DNA of 64,000 nucleotides from Thauera propionica (GTDB taxonomy: Bacteria > Pseudomonadota > Gammaproteobacteria > Burkholderiales > Rhodocyclaceae). The position numbers were made by a program, and so were the translations under genes. Positions 16,429 to 26,381 of the stretch are shown one piece after another (position 1 is the stretch's first letter; every line of letters starts with the position of its first letter). Where the stretch lies: the NCBI RefSeq assembly GCF_002245655.1, contig NZ_NOIH01000002.1, positions 62,001 through 126,000 of the forward strand, in the 5' to 3' direction. The notes under the pieces were generated by a model, which saw only the letters and a list, made by a program, of their open reading frames with translations, had not been told where the DNA came from and did not search any database.

Positions 16429-18345
16429 ATGTGTGGTTTTGTTGGACTGCTCGGCCATAATTCTGAGAGCGAGGAAGCTGGTGCAGTTTTGCGGCGCATG
16501 ATGGCCAGCATTGGACATCGGGGGCCTGACGGCGAAGGTGAGTTCAGGGAGATAAGCCCACGCATCCACCTCGGACATCGGCGCTTGGCAATCATCGATC
16601 CGGAGCACGGCAGGCAGCCGATGAGCACTGAGGATGGTGAGCTTACTATTGTGTTCAATGGCGCGATCTACAATTATTTGGAGTTGCGGCGCGAACTCCT
16701 TCGAATGGGACATCCTATCCACTCCTACTCCGATACGGAGGTATTGCTTTACGCGTATCGTCAGTGGGGCGAGCACTGCGTTGACCGCTTTCTTGGGATG
16801 TTTTCTTTCGCGATCTGGGATAGGCGAAATCGACGTTTGTTTTGCGCACGTGATCGGATCGGAATCAAACCCTTCTACTACGCATTTGACGGAAGAACGC
16901 TTGCGTTCGGCTCCGAGATCAAGGCAATCCTCGCGTCTGGCGTGGTGAAAGCGGAGGCGGACAGGCCAGGACTGCAGGACTACCTCACGTTCCAGTTCTG
17001 CTTGGGCGACAAGACGCTCTTCAAGAATATCCTCAAGCTGGAGCCGGGCCATTGCATGACGGTCCAGTTCGATGGCGATCGCCTTTCGCTGCATACGCGG
17101 CAGTACTGGGATCTCAGGTATGAGATCGACGAAGGGCACGACGAGCGCTGGTTTGTGGACCATCTCGCAGGCCTGATCGAAGACGCCACCCGTATGCATT
17201 TGCGTTCGGACGTTCCGCTGGGCGCACATCTCTCCGGCGGCCTGGACTCAAGCACCGTCGTATGTCTGGCCGCCGGTCTGTTGCAGGGTGAACGGATCAA
17301 GACCTTTACCGGGGCCTTTCCGGAAGGTCCGCAGTTCGACGAAACGGGCTATGCGAAAGAGGTATCCTCGTTTGCGGGGACAGACTACAAGGAGATCTAC
17401 ATTCAGGGCTCTGAGCTGCCCGATGTTCTCCCGAAGCTGATGTACTACATGGACGAGCCGCTGGCGGGGCCAGGAGTCATTCCGCAGTACTACGTGTCGA
17501 AGCTCGCATCGGAGCATGTGAAGGTCGTACTCGGGGGGCAGGGTGGCGACGAACTCTTCATCGGCTATACGCGCTATCTGGTTGCGTACCTCGAGAAGTG
17601 CCTTGCCGGCGCGATCTATCAGACCGCTGACCAGCATCGATACGCGGTCTCCCTGGAATCGATTGTCCCGAACCTGCCGCTTCTGCAGACCTATCGCCCA
17701 ATGCTCCAGGGGTTCTGGAGCAAGGGGCTATTCGATGCACCTGACAAGCGCTACTTCAGCTTGATCGACCGTAGCGAAGGCATGAACCACCTGTTCAGCA
17801 ACGACCTGTTCTCGAGTGGCTATTCGCCCTTCGAGTCTTTCCAGCAGATCTTCAATCGCGATGGACTGCATTCGCTCATCAATCGGATGACCTATTTCGA
17901 TCTGAAGGGCTCGTTGCCGGCTTTGCTCCACGTGGAGGATCGCACGAGCATGGCGGCATCGATCGAGTCGCGCGTCCCCTTGCTGGATCACCGTATCGTG
18001 GAGTTCATGGCGACCATTCCGCCGAATATCAAGTTCGCCGGCGGTCGCATGAAGCATCTGTTCAAGGAAGCCGTTCGTAACACGGTGCCGAAGAAGATCT
18101 TCGACCGTCAGGACAAGATGGGCTTCCCGACACCGCTCGCGCAGTGGACGAAGGGCGTAGCACGCGAGTTCGTACGGGATATCCTGCTTTCCGATCGAGT
18201 TCGGCAACGGGGTATCTATAACGTCAATGCGATCGAACGTGCAATTGACAGCGAACGCGAGTTCGGGCGCGTGGTCTGGGGGCTGCTGTGTCTCGAGCTC
18301 TGGCACCGGATCTTCATTGACGGAGACATGAAGGTCAATGCCTGA
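16429..18345 (+). CDS. Asparagine synthase (glutamine-hydrolysing)-type amidotransferase
   Basis: A 638-aa AsnB-family protein. Translation must start at ATG 16429 because the class II glutaminase needs its cysteine as residue 2 (MCGFVGLLG); a GGGAG ribosome-binding site lies about 8 nt upstream. The N-terminal glutaminase domain supplies ammonia. The synthetase domain has the ATP pyrophosphatase loop SGGLDSS at 269-275. In surface polysaccharide loci such proteins (WbpS-like) usually amidate uronic acids, which fits the uronic-acid pathway upstream. It overlaps the next glycosyltransferase gene by 8 nt. True asparagine synthesis is an alternative but less likely here. Confidence 0.85.
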   Translation: MCGFVGLLGHNSESEEAGAVLRRMMASIGHRGPDGEGEFREISPRIHLGHRRLAIIDPEHGRQPMSTEDGELTIVFNGAIYNYLELRRELLRMGHPIHSYSDTEVLLYAYRQWGEHCVDRFLGMFSFAIWDRRNRRLFCARDRIGIKPFYYAFDGRTLAFGSEIKAILASGVVKAEADRPGLQDYLTFQFCLGDKTLFKNILKLEPGHCMTVQFDGDRLSLHTRQYWDLRYEIDEGHDERWFVDHLAGLIEDATRMHLRSDVPLGAHLSGGLDSSTVVCLAAGLLQGERIKTFTGAFPEGPQFDETGYAKEVSSFAGTDYKEIYIQGSELPDVLPKLMYYMDEPLAGPGVIPQYYVSKLASEHVKVVLGGQGGDELFIGYTRYLVAYLEKCLAGAIYQTADQHRYAVSLESIVPNLPLLQTYRPMLQGFWSKGLFDAPDKRYFSLIDRSEGMNHLFSNDLFSSGYSPFESFQQIFNRDGLHSLINRMTYFDLKGSLPALLHVEDRTSMAASIESRVPLLDHRIVEFMATIPPNIKFAGGRMKHLFKEAVRNTVPKKIFDRQDKMGFPTPLAQWTKGVAREFVRDILLSDRVRQRGIYNVNAIERAIDSEREFGRVVWGLLCLELWHRIFIDGDMKVNA

Positions 18346-19567
18346 GTCGAAGCATGCAGCTAAGTCGGTAGTGATGCTAACCGCCGACCGTCAGATCGAC
18401 CGACGCATTCTGCTCGAGGCAGACAGTCTCGAGGCCGCAGGTTGGGTGGTTACGATCGTCGCGATGCCCCTCGATTCGGCACGGGATGACGGGGACCGTC
18501 GGATCGTGCGACTGTCTGCCGGCAGCGCGGCAACGCGTGAGAACCTGGTTCTACAGGCCTATCGTTGGATCAGGGGTACGATTCCGATGAATGGATTCGC
18601 CATGCGCACGCTGAAGCGTCTGACTTGGCGTTATCTGGTGGATCAGGAGGCGTTCTTTGTCCGACTCTTCGCGGCTACGGCAGCACGCTACTCGCCTGAT
18701 GTGTTTGTGGCGCATGACTTGCCAATGCTCGCCGTTGCCCGACTGCAGGCGGAACGCTGTGGGGCGAAGCTCGTCTATGACAGCCATGAACTCTACTGCG
18801 AGCAGGAGTTCTCCGAACGCGAGCGGAAGCGCTGGGCTCAAATCGAAGCAAAGCACATCCGTGCCTGTAATGCGGTGATCACGGTCAATGCGTCAATTGC
18901 AGCGGAACTTGAAAAACGGTATGGAATAGGCCGTGTGGGCGTGATCCACAACGCGGACCGTGCATCAGCGCCGCCGGAGCCCACCAAACTCTTCCATACG
19001 CGATTCAAGCTTCCAGAGTCAACGCGGATTCTGCTCCTCCAGGGAGGGTTGTCGGCGGGACGCAACCTGGAATCGCTCGTTGCAGCGATGGCCCATGTCC
19101 GCGACGATTCGATTGCACTGATCATCCTCGGCGATGGTGCGCTCTCTAAACCACTGGCGGCGAAAGTGAAGGAGCTCAAGCTAGGCGGTCGTGTTTTCTT
19201 CCACCCTGCCGTCGCACAGGAAGAACTGCCACGTTACACGGCGGCTGCAGATGCTGGCGTCATCCCCTATCAAGCTACGTGTCTTAACAATTACCTCTGT
19301 ACGCCAAACAAGCTCTTCGAGTTCATCGCCGCCGGGCTCCCGATCCTTGCCAGTGATTTGCCTGAGATAACGAAAATGGTCAAAGGGCGCGACATTGGCC
19401 TGGTTGGCGACATGAGCGCCCCTGAAACCATAGGCCGATTAATTGAAGATTTTTTTGGTGACACGACGCGCCTCTCAACGTGGAAACGAAACGTGTCTCT
19501 TGTACGGAACGATGTTTGCTGGGAAGTCGAGGGTCAGAAGCTTGTCGCTATCTACGACGAACTTTGA
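18338..19567 (+). CDS. Glycosyltransferase family 4-like protein
   Basis: A 409-aa GT-B glycosyltransferase. The N-terminal domain contains the conserved LVYDSHELYCEQEFSER segment, and the C-terminal donor domain contains LLQGGLSAGRNLESLV and the end motif NNYLCTPNKLFEFIAAG. It is a paralogue of the protein at 14748 but lacks the tandem repeats. Its ATG overlaps the amidotransferase stop codon, indicating coupled translation. The sugar donor is unknown. Confidence 0.85.
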   Translation: MPESKHAAKSVVMLTADRQIDRRILLEADSLEAAGWVVTIVAMPLDSARDDGDRRIVRLSAGSAATRENLVLQAYRWIRGTIPMNGFAMRTLKRLTWRYLVDQEAFFVRLFAATAARYSPDVFVAHDLPMLAVARLQAERCGAKLVYDSHELYCEQEFSERERKRWAQIEAKHIRACNAVITVNASIAAELEKRYGIGRVGVIHNADRASAPPEPTKLFHTRFKLPESTRILLLQGGLSAGRNLESLVAAMAHVRDDSIALIILGDGALSKPLAAKVKELKLGGRVFFHPAVAQEELPRYTAAADAGVIPYQATCLNNYLCTPNKLFEFIAAGLPILASDLPEITKMVKGRDIGLVGDMSAPETIGRLIEDFFGDTTRLSTWKRNVSLVRNDVCWEVEGQKLVAIYDEL

Positions 19568-19651
19568 TCAGTCAATCCCCAGCATGCTTTTTGGGCAACG
19601 CCCGATGGGGAGTGCAGTTGAGATGATCGGTCGAAACGCGGGGGCATTCTG

Positions 19652-21553
19652 ATGTGCGGAATTGCTGGGCTGGTATCCAGGAATGTTCGTGATCTGCGCT
19701 CGATCTTCGCGATGACGGCCGTGCAAGCTCATCGCGGCCCGGACGGGGCCGGTCACGTGTTGTTCGATGACAAAGGAAATGCAGGCCTCTGGCGCGAGCA
19801 GCCAGACCTGTCCAACGCATCCATCGGCCGCCTTGCCTTGGGGCATCGGCGTCTTTCGATCATTGATTGCACGGACAGTGGTCATCAGCCGATGAGCTAT
19901 GACGGGGGCAGATACTGGATCACATACAACGGCGAAGTCTACAATTATCGCGAACTGCGTGAGGAACTCCGAAGACGAGGTTGCACCTTTCGGTCTGAAT
20001 CGGACACGGAAGTGATCCTTGCAGCCTATTCCGTATGGGGTGCGGATTGTTTTTCGCGGTTCAACGGAATGTGGGCCTTGGCCATCTGGGATAGCGTCGA
20101 GCAATGCCTCGTTCTCTCTCGCGATCGCTTTGGCGTCAAGCCACTTCATTTCTGCACCCAGAACGGATCACTCTGGTTTTCGTCCGAAATTAAAGGCTTG
20201 CTCGCGGCCGGCACTCTACCCATCAAGACGAATGACCAAGCCATCTACGATTATCTTGTTCACGGGACCGTCAATACCTCCAATCACACGTTCTTCGATG
20301 GCATCGTTGCCTTCCCATCCGGTTGCTATGCGGTCGTTTCACCGCAGGACCTCACGGTTTCGCCCAAGGCATACTGGCAGCTAGACCTCTCTGCGCCTGC
20401 GGAAAACTTAGCTTCTTTCGAACAGGCCTGCGATACCTTTCGGGAGTTGATCACGTCAGCAGTAGCGTTGCGCATGCGTAGTGACGTTCCTGTCGGCGCG
20501 TGCCTTTCCGGGGGACTGGATTCGTCAAGCATCGTCTCGCTAATGGCGAGGATGACGAAGGGATCTCTCCATACGTTTACTGCGCGATTCCCTGAGCCCG
20601 AATTCGACGAGGGGCCATGGGCACAACGTGTCATCGATGCCGTGGGTGCCTCGGGGCACATGTCCGAGCCGACCGAAGCAGGATTGATCTCGGATTTCGC
20701 GCAACTTGTCTGGCACCAGGAAGAACCCTTCTCGTCTGCCAGCCTGTATGCCCAATGGCTGATCATGCGACAGGCTCGCGAAGCAGGGATCCCCGTACTG
20801 CTCGACGGCCAAGGGGCCGACGAGATCCTGGGCGGCTATAGAAAATTCTACGCCTTCTACGTAATGTCGCTGTTGCGGCAGGGACGTGTCATCGACGCGT
20901 CTAGGGAAGTACTCGCATTATTGCTGAAAGGTGATCGCGGATACTGGCGCTGGCATGAAGGGTCGCGTTATCTCCCGCGTGTTCTTCGCCGACACAGCTT
21001 TGATATGGAGCGTTTGCTGCGACCGACCACGCACGCCCTGAGCACGACGAGTGCGGTCTCACTAGGCGCGACGCCGGACATACGGCAGCGGCAATTGCTC
21101 GATCTCAATCGCTACAGCGTACCAAGCCTCTTGCGTTACGAGGACCGTAACTCCATGGCCTGGTCAGTCGAGAGCCGTGTCCCCTTTCTGGACTATCGCT
21201 TGGTGGAGTTTGCGATCAGGCTTCCAGTCGAGCACAAACTTCGTGCCGGGCAAACAAAGGCTGTGCTGCGGGCCGGTCTGCGCGGCATCGTGCCCGACGC
21301 AGTGCTCGATCGGCGAGACAAGATGGGATTTGTTACGCCCCAATCTCGTTGGATGAATGGTGCGCTAGGCGAGCATATCGAAGCGGTTTGTCTCGATTCC
21401 GCATCAACCCTGGACCGTTGGGTCGACTTGCGAGCCGCCTTGCACGTCTGGCGCACTGCTTCTCCATCGGGGCGGGAGATCGGTCAGTCCCTCGTCTTCC
21501 GGCTCGGTACGCTTGCGCATTGGCTGAATCGATTCAAGGTTTCTGCATCTTGA
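19652..21553 (+). CDS. Asparagine synthase-type amidotransferase, second copy
   Basis: A 633-aa AsnB-family enzyme beginning MCGIAGLV, so the nucleophilic Cys2 is present. The synthetase P-loop SGGLDSS lies at 286-292, and the conserved PFLDYRLVEFA and RRDKMGFVTP segments are intact. It is clearly diverged from the first copy at 16429, so the two probably amidate different residues or sugars. An 84-bp gap precedes it, and its stop overlaps the TTG start of the next gene. Confidence 0.85.
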   Translation: MCGIAGLVSRNVRDLRSIFAMTAVQAHRGPDGAGHVLFDDKGNAGLWREQPDLSNASIGRLALGHRRLSIIDCTDSGHQPMSYDGGRYWITYNGEVYNYRELREELRRRGCTFRSESDTEVILAAYSVWGADCFSRFNGMWALAIWDSVEQCLVLSRDRFGVKPLHFCTQNGSLWFSSEIKGLLAAGTLPIKTNDQAIYDYLVHGTVNTSNHTFFDGIVAFPSGCYAVVSPQDLTVSPKAYWQLDLSAPAENLASFEQACDTFRELITSAVALRMRSDVPVGACLSGGLDSSSIVSLMARMTKGSLHTFTARFPEPEFDEGPWAQRVIDAVGASGHMSEPTEAGLISDFAQLVWHQEEPFSSASLYAQWLIMRQAREAGIPVLLDGQGADEILGGYRKFYAFYVMSLLRQGRVIDASREVLALLLKGDRGYWRWHEGSRYLPRVLRRHSFDMERLLRPTTHALSTTSAVSLGATPDIRQRQLLDLNRYSVPSLLRYEDRNSMAWSVESRVPFLDYRLVEFAIRLPVEHKLRAGQTKAVLRAGLRGIVPDAVLDRRDKMGFVTPQSRWMNGALGEHIEAVCLDSASTLDRWVDLRAALHVWRTASPSGREIGQSLVFRLGTLAHWLNRFKVSAS

Positions 21554-22806
21554 GCGCCCCGAACATCTGGTACATCCATCCTTATGCCGGAGGCCCCGGG
21601 GTCGGTCGTTACAACCGCCCATATGAACTGTCTCGCGCCTGGCAGCATCAGAGGGCAAACCCCATGGTCATCACGGCCGGCTTTCATCATTTGATGGACT
21701 CTCCAGGTGCGCTTCGGGGTAGCCATGACATCGAAGGCGTGCCGTATGAGTTTCTCCCAACCCCCGCGTATCAGGGCAACCGTGCCGGACGAATCCTGAA
21801 CATGGCTTCGCTTGCTGCGTTGCTACCCTTTCATGCTGATCGCCTAGCACGACGATACGGTCGCCCATCGATGGTCGTGGCCTCTTCACCGCATCCGTAC
21901 GTATTCGCCACCAGTCATCGTGTCGCGCGCCGCCTGGGCGCCCGTTCGGTTTTTGAAGTACGTGATTTGTGGCCTCTTAGCCTTACGGAACTCGCAGGCG
22001 TACGGGCCAGCCATCCACTCGTGCTTGTAACGGAAAGACTGGAGCGATACGCATACACGCATGCAGACGCAGTCGTCTCACTGCTTCCTGAAACCTTGTC
22101 TCATATGGCCGAACGAGGGCTGGCTCCTGAACGTTGGCACTACATCCCCAACGGCGTCGACACTCATGCACCGCGGGTCGGAGGCTCGAGCGGCGAGGCT
22201 CTGACGCGAGCGCTAAGGTGGCGTGCCGACGGCCGACTGGTCGTCGTCTATGCGGGTGCATTGGGAGCGCCGAACCACGTCGAATCGTTGATTGAAGCAA
22301 TTGATTTGCTGCACCAACGCGGGGAACAGCGTGTCGTCGCAATTGTCGTCGGACGAGGGGAAAGAAGCTCCGCGATCGCAGCTTCAGTTGTTACGAAGGG
22401 GCTGTCGGATCGAGTCGCCATTTTTGACCAGATCCCGAAGCGAGAGATTCCCACGCTGCTGGAAGCCTGTCAGGTTGGCTACATTTCCTTACGCCCAGAG
22501 CCGCTTTTCCGTTTTGGCGTCAGCCCGAACAAGCTGTTCGACTATATGCTGGCGCGGCTGCCCGTATTGTTTGCGATCGATGCTGGAAACAATCCAGTGG
22601 CGGAGTGCGATGCAGGATTGTCCGTTTCTCCCGGAGACATCCCCGGAATTTCAGAGGCACTCGCCAGTTTTGCAGAAATGCCAATAACTGAACGTGTGGC
22701 CATGGGTGAGCGCGGGTACGAGTATGTGATCGCAAGGCACAGTTACGATGCGCTCGCTGCTCGTTACCTGGAGTTGCTCGACGTCCCCCCCAGGGAAGGC
22801 ACATGA
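21550..22806 (+). CDS. Glycosyltransferase, WbuB-like (GT4)
   Basis: A 418-aa protein with an N-terminal segment (IWYIHPYAGGPGVGRYNRPY) and central FEVRDLWPLSLTELAGV typical of WbuB-like enzymes that transfer FucNAc or related sugars. The C-terminal donor domain includes VSPNKLFDYMLARLPVLFAID. A TTG start at 21550 overlaps the previous stop (TTGA), and no ATG lies upstream of the first conserved strand. The stop overlaps the next ATG (ATGA), so this gene is coupled on both sides. Confidence 0.82.
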   Translation: MSAPNIWYIHPYAGGPGVGRYNRPYELSRAWQHQRANPMVITAGFHHLMDSPGALRGSHDIEGVPYEFLPTPAYQGNRAGRILNMASLAALLPFHADRLARRYGRPSMVVASSPHPYVFATSHRVARRLGARSVFEVRDLWPLSLTELAGVRASHPLVLVTERLERYAYTHADAVVSLLPETLSHMAERGLAPERWHYIPNGVDTHAPRVGGSSGEALTRALRWRADGRLVVVYAGALGAPNHVESLIEAIDLLHQRGEQRVVAIVVGRGERSSAIAASVVTKGLSDRVAIFDQIPKREIPTLLEACQVGYISLRPEPLFRFGVSPNKLFDYMLARLPVLFAIDAGNNPVAECDAGLSVSPGDIPGISEALASFAEMPITERVAMGERGYEYVIARHSYDALAARYLELLDVPPREGT

Positions 22807-23705
22807 AACTCATCATTGCTGGAGCTTCCGGCTACATCGGACGTTCGTTGGTGCATCTTGCCGTCGAGCACGGTCATCAAGTCCTGATGTTATTACGGCG
22901 CAGGAGCGAGACACTGGCACCGTATGGTGAGCAAGCATCTATCGACGAAGCTAAAGACCTGATCGGCAGTTCGGCTGATGCGCTCATCAATGCGGCCGGA
23001 ACAGCACATGTACGCGGAACGATCGCCGACTTCGACATCGCCAATCGGCGGCTGCCATTGGAGCTTGCTGCTTGCGTACTGCATGGACGGGTCGGTCGAA
23101 TGATTCATCTCAGTTCGTTGGGAGTCTACGGGAACTGGAGCGCCCAACCGATTACAGAGATGTCGGAGCCATCTCCGATGACACCTTATGCCGAGTCAAA
23201 GTTGAGGGCGGACCATGAGCTCGCGGCGCGATTCAGATCCGATAAAGACCGTCTGACCGTCGTGCGGCCTCCAATGGTCTACGGTGCAGGATGCCCTGGC
23301 AACTTTACGCGTCTCTGCCGTTTAGTGAGTAGTGGCATTCCTCTGCCCTTTGGTGCCGCGCATGCTCGACGATCCTTCATCTTTGTGAACAATTTGGTCG
23401 ATTTCCTCCTTCAATGCAGCGAAATGAACCGGCCTAGCGGGCTATTCGTGCTTGGCGATGGCTCCGATTACAGCACGTCAGAGTTGATCCGGGAGATTTC
23501 GCTGATTCTCGGAAACCGAGCGATCAATATTGCGGTACCAGTTCCGTGGCTTCATGTGCTCGAAAAAGCGCCCGGTGTGAGCCGGGCCATGGACAGTCTG
23601 ACCCGCCCGATGCTCGTCGATTGGACTTCCGCTCGCAACCTGATTGGTTGGACGCCGCCGGTGCGTCCCGCTGACGCGATGACGATGGCGATTTCGCCGC
23701 GATAG
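22803..23705 (+). CDS. NAD-dependent epimerase/dehydratase-family protein, probable UDP-4-keto-6-deoxy-HexNAc 4-reductase
   Basis: A 300-aa extended short-chain dehydrogenase. The dinucleotide site is GASGYIG near the N-terminus and the catalytic Tyr-Lys pair is in YAESKLRAD (around residue 130). In similar loci this enzyme type reduces the 4-keto sugar made by WbpM to UDP-FucNAc or UDP-QuiNAc, the residue then loaded onto undecaprenyl phosphate. It lies just upstream of the phosphoglycosyl transferase and WbpM genes. Function is inferred from context; a C4 epimerase role is also possible. Confidence 0.78.
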   Translation: MKLIIAGASGYIGRSLVHLAVEHGHQVLMLLRRRSETLAPYGEQASIDEAKDLIGSSADALINAAGTAHVRGTIADFDIANRRLPLELAACVLHGRVGRMIHLSSLGVYGNWSAQPITEMSEPSPMTPYAESKLRADHELAARFRSDKDRLTVVRPPMVYGAGCPGNFTRLCRLVSSGIPLPFGAAHARRSFIFVNNLVDFLLQCSEMNRPSGLFVLGDGSDYSTSELIREISLILGNRAINIAVPVPWLHVLEKAPGVSRAMDSLTRPMLVDWTSARNLIGWTPPVRPADAMTMAISPR

Positions 23706-23714
23706 GCGTTGAGC

Positions 23715-23738
23715 GTCTCTGTGTAAATGTATAGAGAC
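23715..23738. other. Inverted repeat after the SDR gene
   Basis: GTCTCT (23715-23720) and AGAGAC (23733-23738) form a 6-bp inverted repeat with a 12-nt loop in the 182-bp gap 23706-23887. No T-run follows on the plus strand, so it is a weak terminator candidate or a protein-binding site. Confidence 0.3.
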
Positions 23739-23887
23739 CGACCACGACTCAATGGTAGACGTGCATCGCAAGAGTGCTGGTATAACAAGCTTCAGGCATG
23801 AATCAACCAAATTCATACGACGTCGAGATGAGCGTCTTTCTATCCTTAAGGATTAGTCAAGTCTTACGTTAGGCTTAATTTAGTTCG

Positions 23888-24439
23888 ATGATCCGCATTC
23901 TCGATATTCTATTTTCCTCGTTGGGCCTGGCACTGGGATGGCCTCTACTGCTGCTGATCGCATGCGTTGGTAAGTTGGACACGGGCTCGCCCATGTTTCG
24001 CCAGCAACGTGTGGGGCGCTTTCAACAACCGTTCACGTTGATAAAGTTCCGCACAATGCGTCCCGGGACAGCATCGGTCGCCACGCACCTTGCAAGCGCC
24101 AGCGCCGTCACCCCCTTCGGTCGTTTCCTGCGCCGCACGAAGCTCGACGAGTTACCTCAGCTGTGGAACGTGTTGAAGGGAGAGATGAGCCTGGTCGGGC
24201 CGCGGCCGTGCCTATTCAACCAGCACGAGCTGATCGAGGAGCGTGCGCGGCGCGGCGTCTTCGATGCGCGTCCGGGCATTACCGGCCTGGCGCAGGTCAA
24301 TGATATCGACATGTCAACACCGAAGTTGCTGGCCGAGACGGATGCGCGCATGCTGCGCTCCCTGAACACGGCGGCCTATTTCCGCTACATCCTCCTGACG
24401 GTGACCGGCAAGGGGGCCGGCGACCGGATTCGTTCCTGA
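23888..24439 (+). CDS. Polyprenyl-phosphate phosphoglycosyl transferase (PglC/WcaJ-type core)
   Basis: A 183-aa bacterial sugar transferase, the minimal monotopic phosphoglycosyl transferase core. It transfers a sugar 1-phosphate to undecaprenyl phosphate and so starts repeat-unit synthesis at the inner membrane. An N-terminal re-entrant hydrophobic helix (about residues 3-28) is followed by KFRTMRPG, the catalytic Asp-Glu pair in KLDELPQLWNV, and GPRP then RPGITGLAQV. Its short length matches PglC or WreU rather than full-length WcaJ/WbaP. It sits between the SDR reductase and the dehydratase that probably provide its substrate. Confidence 0.88.
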   Translation: MIRILDILFSSLGLALGWPLLLLIACVGKLDTGSPMFRQQRVGRFQQPFTLIKFRTMRPGTASVATHLASASAVTPFGRFLRRTKLDELPQLWNVLKGEMSLVGPRPCLFNQHELIEERARRGVFDARPGITGLAQVNDIDMSTPKLLAETDARMLRSLNTAAYFRYILLTVTGKGAGDRIRS

Positions 24440-24455
24440 GACCCTCTCGTTCTTC

Positions 24456-26291
24456 ATGATCACTCGCCACGCGCGATCGACGCTCGTTTTTCTCTTCGAC
24501 CTTCTGGCCGCCATCGTCGCGTGGGTTGGAGGTTTCCTGCTGCGCTTCAACTTGGAATGGCCGGCGCATTACGAGAGCAAGCTGCTTGTGGCTGGCGCGA
24601 TGCTCTTGTTCATACATGCAATCGGATGCCGGGTCGCGGGTCTTTACCGCGGCATGTGGGTGTTCGCCAGCCTGCCCGACCTGAAGCGGGTCCTGAAAGC
24701 GGTGGCCCTCTCCGCGCTCGCGCTGACCATTCTGATCGCACTCGACCGCGGCGTCCCCGCGCTGCCGCGGTCGATGATCGTGCTTTACCCGATGCTGTTA
24801 TTGATGATCATGGGCGGCGGGCGCGCGGCCTGGCGCATGTGGAAGGAGCACCGCCTGTACGGCGATCTGGTCGCGGCAGGCAAGCCGGTGATTGTGGTCG
24901 GCGCAGGCCGGGGCGGCGCCATGCTGGTCCGGGAACTCGAGCGAAGCCCCGACTGGCGCGTCGTGGCGATGGTCGATGACAATCGCGACAAGTGGGGTCT
25001 TGAACTGAATGGTCACCCCGTTGCGGGTGGCATCCATACGCTGCCGGCCGTGCTCAAGGAGTACCGCGCTAATCACGTCATTCTCGCAATGCCGTCAGCG
25101 GCGTCGGACGCCCTGAAGCATGCGACCGATCTCGCGGTACGTGCGGGTGCGCATGTGTTCACCGTGCCGGGCATCGAGGACCTCATGAACGGCAACGTGG
25201 CGATCAACGCCATGCGTCCGGTCGACATTGAGGACTTGCTGGGCCGGGCCCCTGTGCACATCGACACCGCACACGTCCACCACATGATTATCGGCAAGAC
25301 CGTGCTGATCACCGGCGCCGGAGGCTCGATCGGCAGCGAACTCTCTAGACAACTCGCCCGCTTCGAGCCCGCACGGCTGGTGCTGGTGGAATCGAGCGAG
25401 TTTGCGCTCTACAGCATTGAGCAATGGTTTCGTGTGCATCGGCCCGAAGTCGAGATCGTGCCGCTGGCCGGCGATGTGAAGGACGCGGCGCGACTCGAGG
25501 AGATCTTCGCGACCTGGAAGCCGCAGCTCGTCTTCCACGCCGCCGCCTACAAGCACGTGCCGCTGATGGAAGTGGGCAACGCCTGGCAGGCAGTACGCAA
25601 CAACGTGCTCGGCACGCTGCTGGTGGCGGCGCACGCGCAGCGCCACGGCGCCGAGCGCTTCGTGCTGATCTCCACCGACAAGGCGGTGAACCCCACCAAC
25701 GTGATGGGCGCCACCAAACGCCTCGCCGAGATGGCCTGCGAGGCACTGCACAGTTCGGGCAAGGGCGGCACGCAGATGGAGATGGTGCGCTTCGGCAACG
25801 TGCTAGGCAGCACCGGCAGCGTGATCCCCAAGTTCGCGGAACAGATCGCCCGCGGCGGACCGGTGACGGTGACCCACCCCGAGATCAACCGCTACTTCAT
25901 GTCCATCCCCGAAGCGGCACAGTTGGTACTACAGGCCGCGGCCATGGGCCATGGCGGCGAGATTTTCGTGCTCGACATGGGCGAGCCGGTGAAGATCGTC
26001 GACCTCGCACGCAACATGATCCGGCTGTCAGGCTATGCGGAGGACGAGATCCGCATCGAGTTCACCGGGCTACGGCCGGGCGAGAAGCTGTACGAGGAGT
26101 TGCTGGCGGATGCCGAGGAGACCCGTGAGACGCCGCACCCCAAGCTGCGCATCGCGCGCTCGCGGCCGGTGGCCGAGACCTTCCTGGACGAGTTGGGCAC
26201 CTGGCTGTCGCAGACGGGGCCGGTGAGCGATGATGAGGTGCGCGAGGGTCTGAAGCGCTGGGTGCCGGAGTATGAACCCGCGAGGCATTGA
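24456..26291 (+). CDS. wbpM: UDP-HexNAc 4,6-dehydratase, membrane-bound (WbpM/CapD-type)
   Basis: A 611-aa inner-membrane protein. Four transmembrane helices occupy roughly the first 120 residues, followed by a first Rossmann-like domain (VVGAGRGGAMLVREL) and a catalytic SDR domain beginning ITGAGGSIGSE near residue 286. The dehydratase active-site segment STDKAVNPTNVMGATKR is intact. WbpM converts UDP-GlcNAc to a UDP-4-keto-6-deoxy sugar, precursor of UDP-QuiNAc or UDP-FucNAc. The gene ends the polysaccharide locus, and its base composition returns to high GC. Confidence 0.92.
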   Translation: MITRHARSTLVFLFDLLAAIVAWVGGFLLRFNLEWPAHYESKLLVAGAMLLFIHAIGCRVAGLYRGMWVFASLPDLKRVLKAVALSALALTILIALDRGVPALPRSMIVLYPMLLLMIMGGGRAAWRMWKEHRLYGDLVAAGKPVIVVGAGRGGAMLVRELERSPDWRVVAMVDDNRDKWGLELNGHPVAGGIHTLPAVLKEYRANHVILAMPSAASDALKHATDLAVRAGAHVFTVPGIEDLMNGNVAINAMRPVDIEDLLGRAPVHIDTAHVHHMIIGKTVLITGAGGSIGSELSRQLARFEPARLVLVESSEFALYSIEQWFRVHRPEVEIVPLAGDVKDAARLEEIFATWKPQLVFHAAAYKHVPLMEVGNAWQAVRNNVLGTLLVAAHAQRHGAERFVLISTDKAVNPTNVMGATKRLAEMACEALHSSGKGGTQMEMVRFGNVLGSTGSVIPKFAEQIARGGPVTVTHPEINRYFMSIPEAAQLVLQAAAMGHGGEIFVLDMGEPVKIVDLARNMIRLSGYAEDEIRIEFTGLRPGEKLYEELLADAEETRETPHPKLRIARSRPVAETFLDELGTWLSQTGPVSDDEVREGLKRWVPEYEPARH

Positions 26292-26381
26292 GACGACGCG
26301 GTCGCAAGCAGGAACAGTGCTACACCGGCCGACGTGCCCTACAATACCCTTGTTTCTCATTAGGCAACATTCGTTTCTTTT

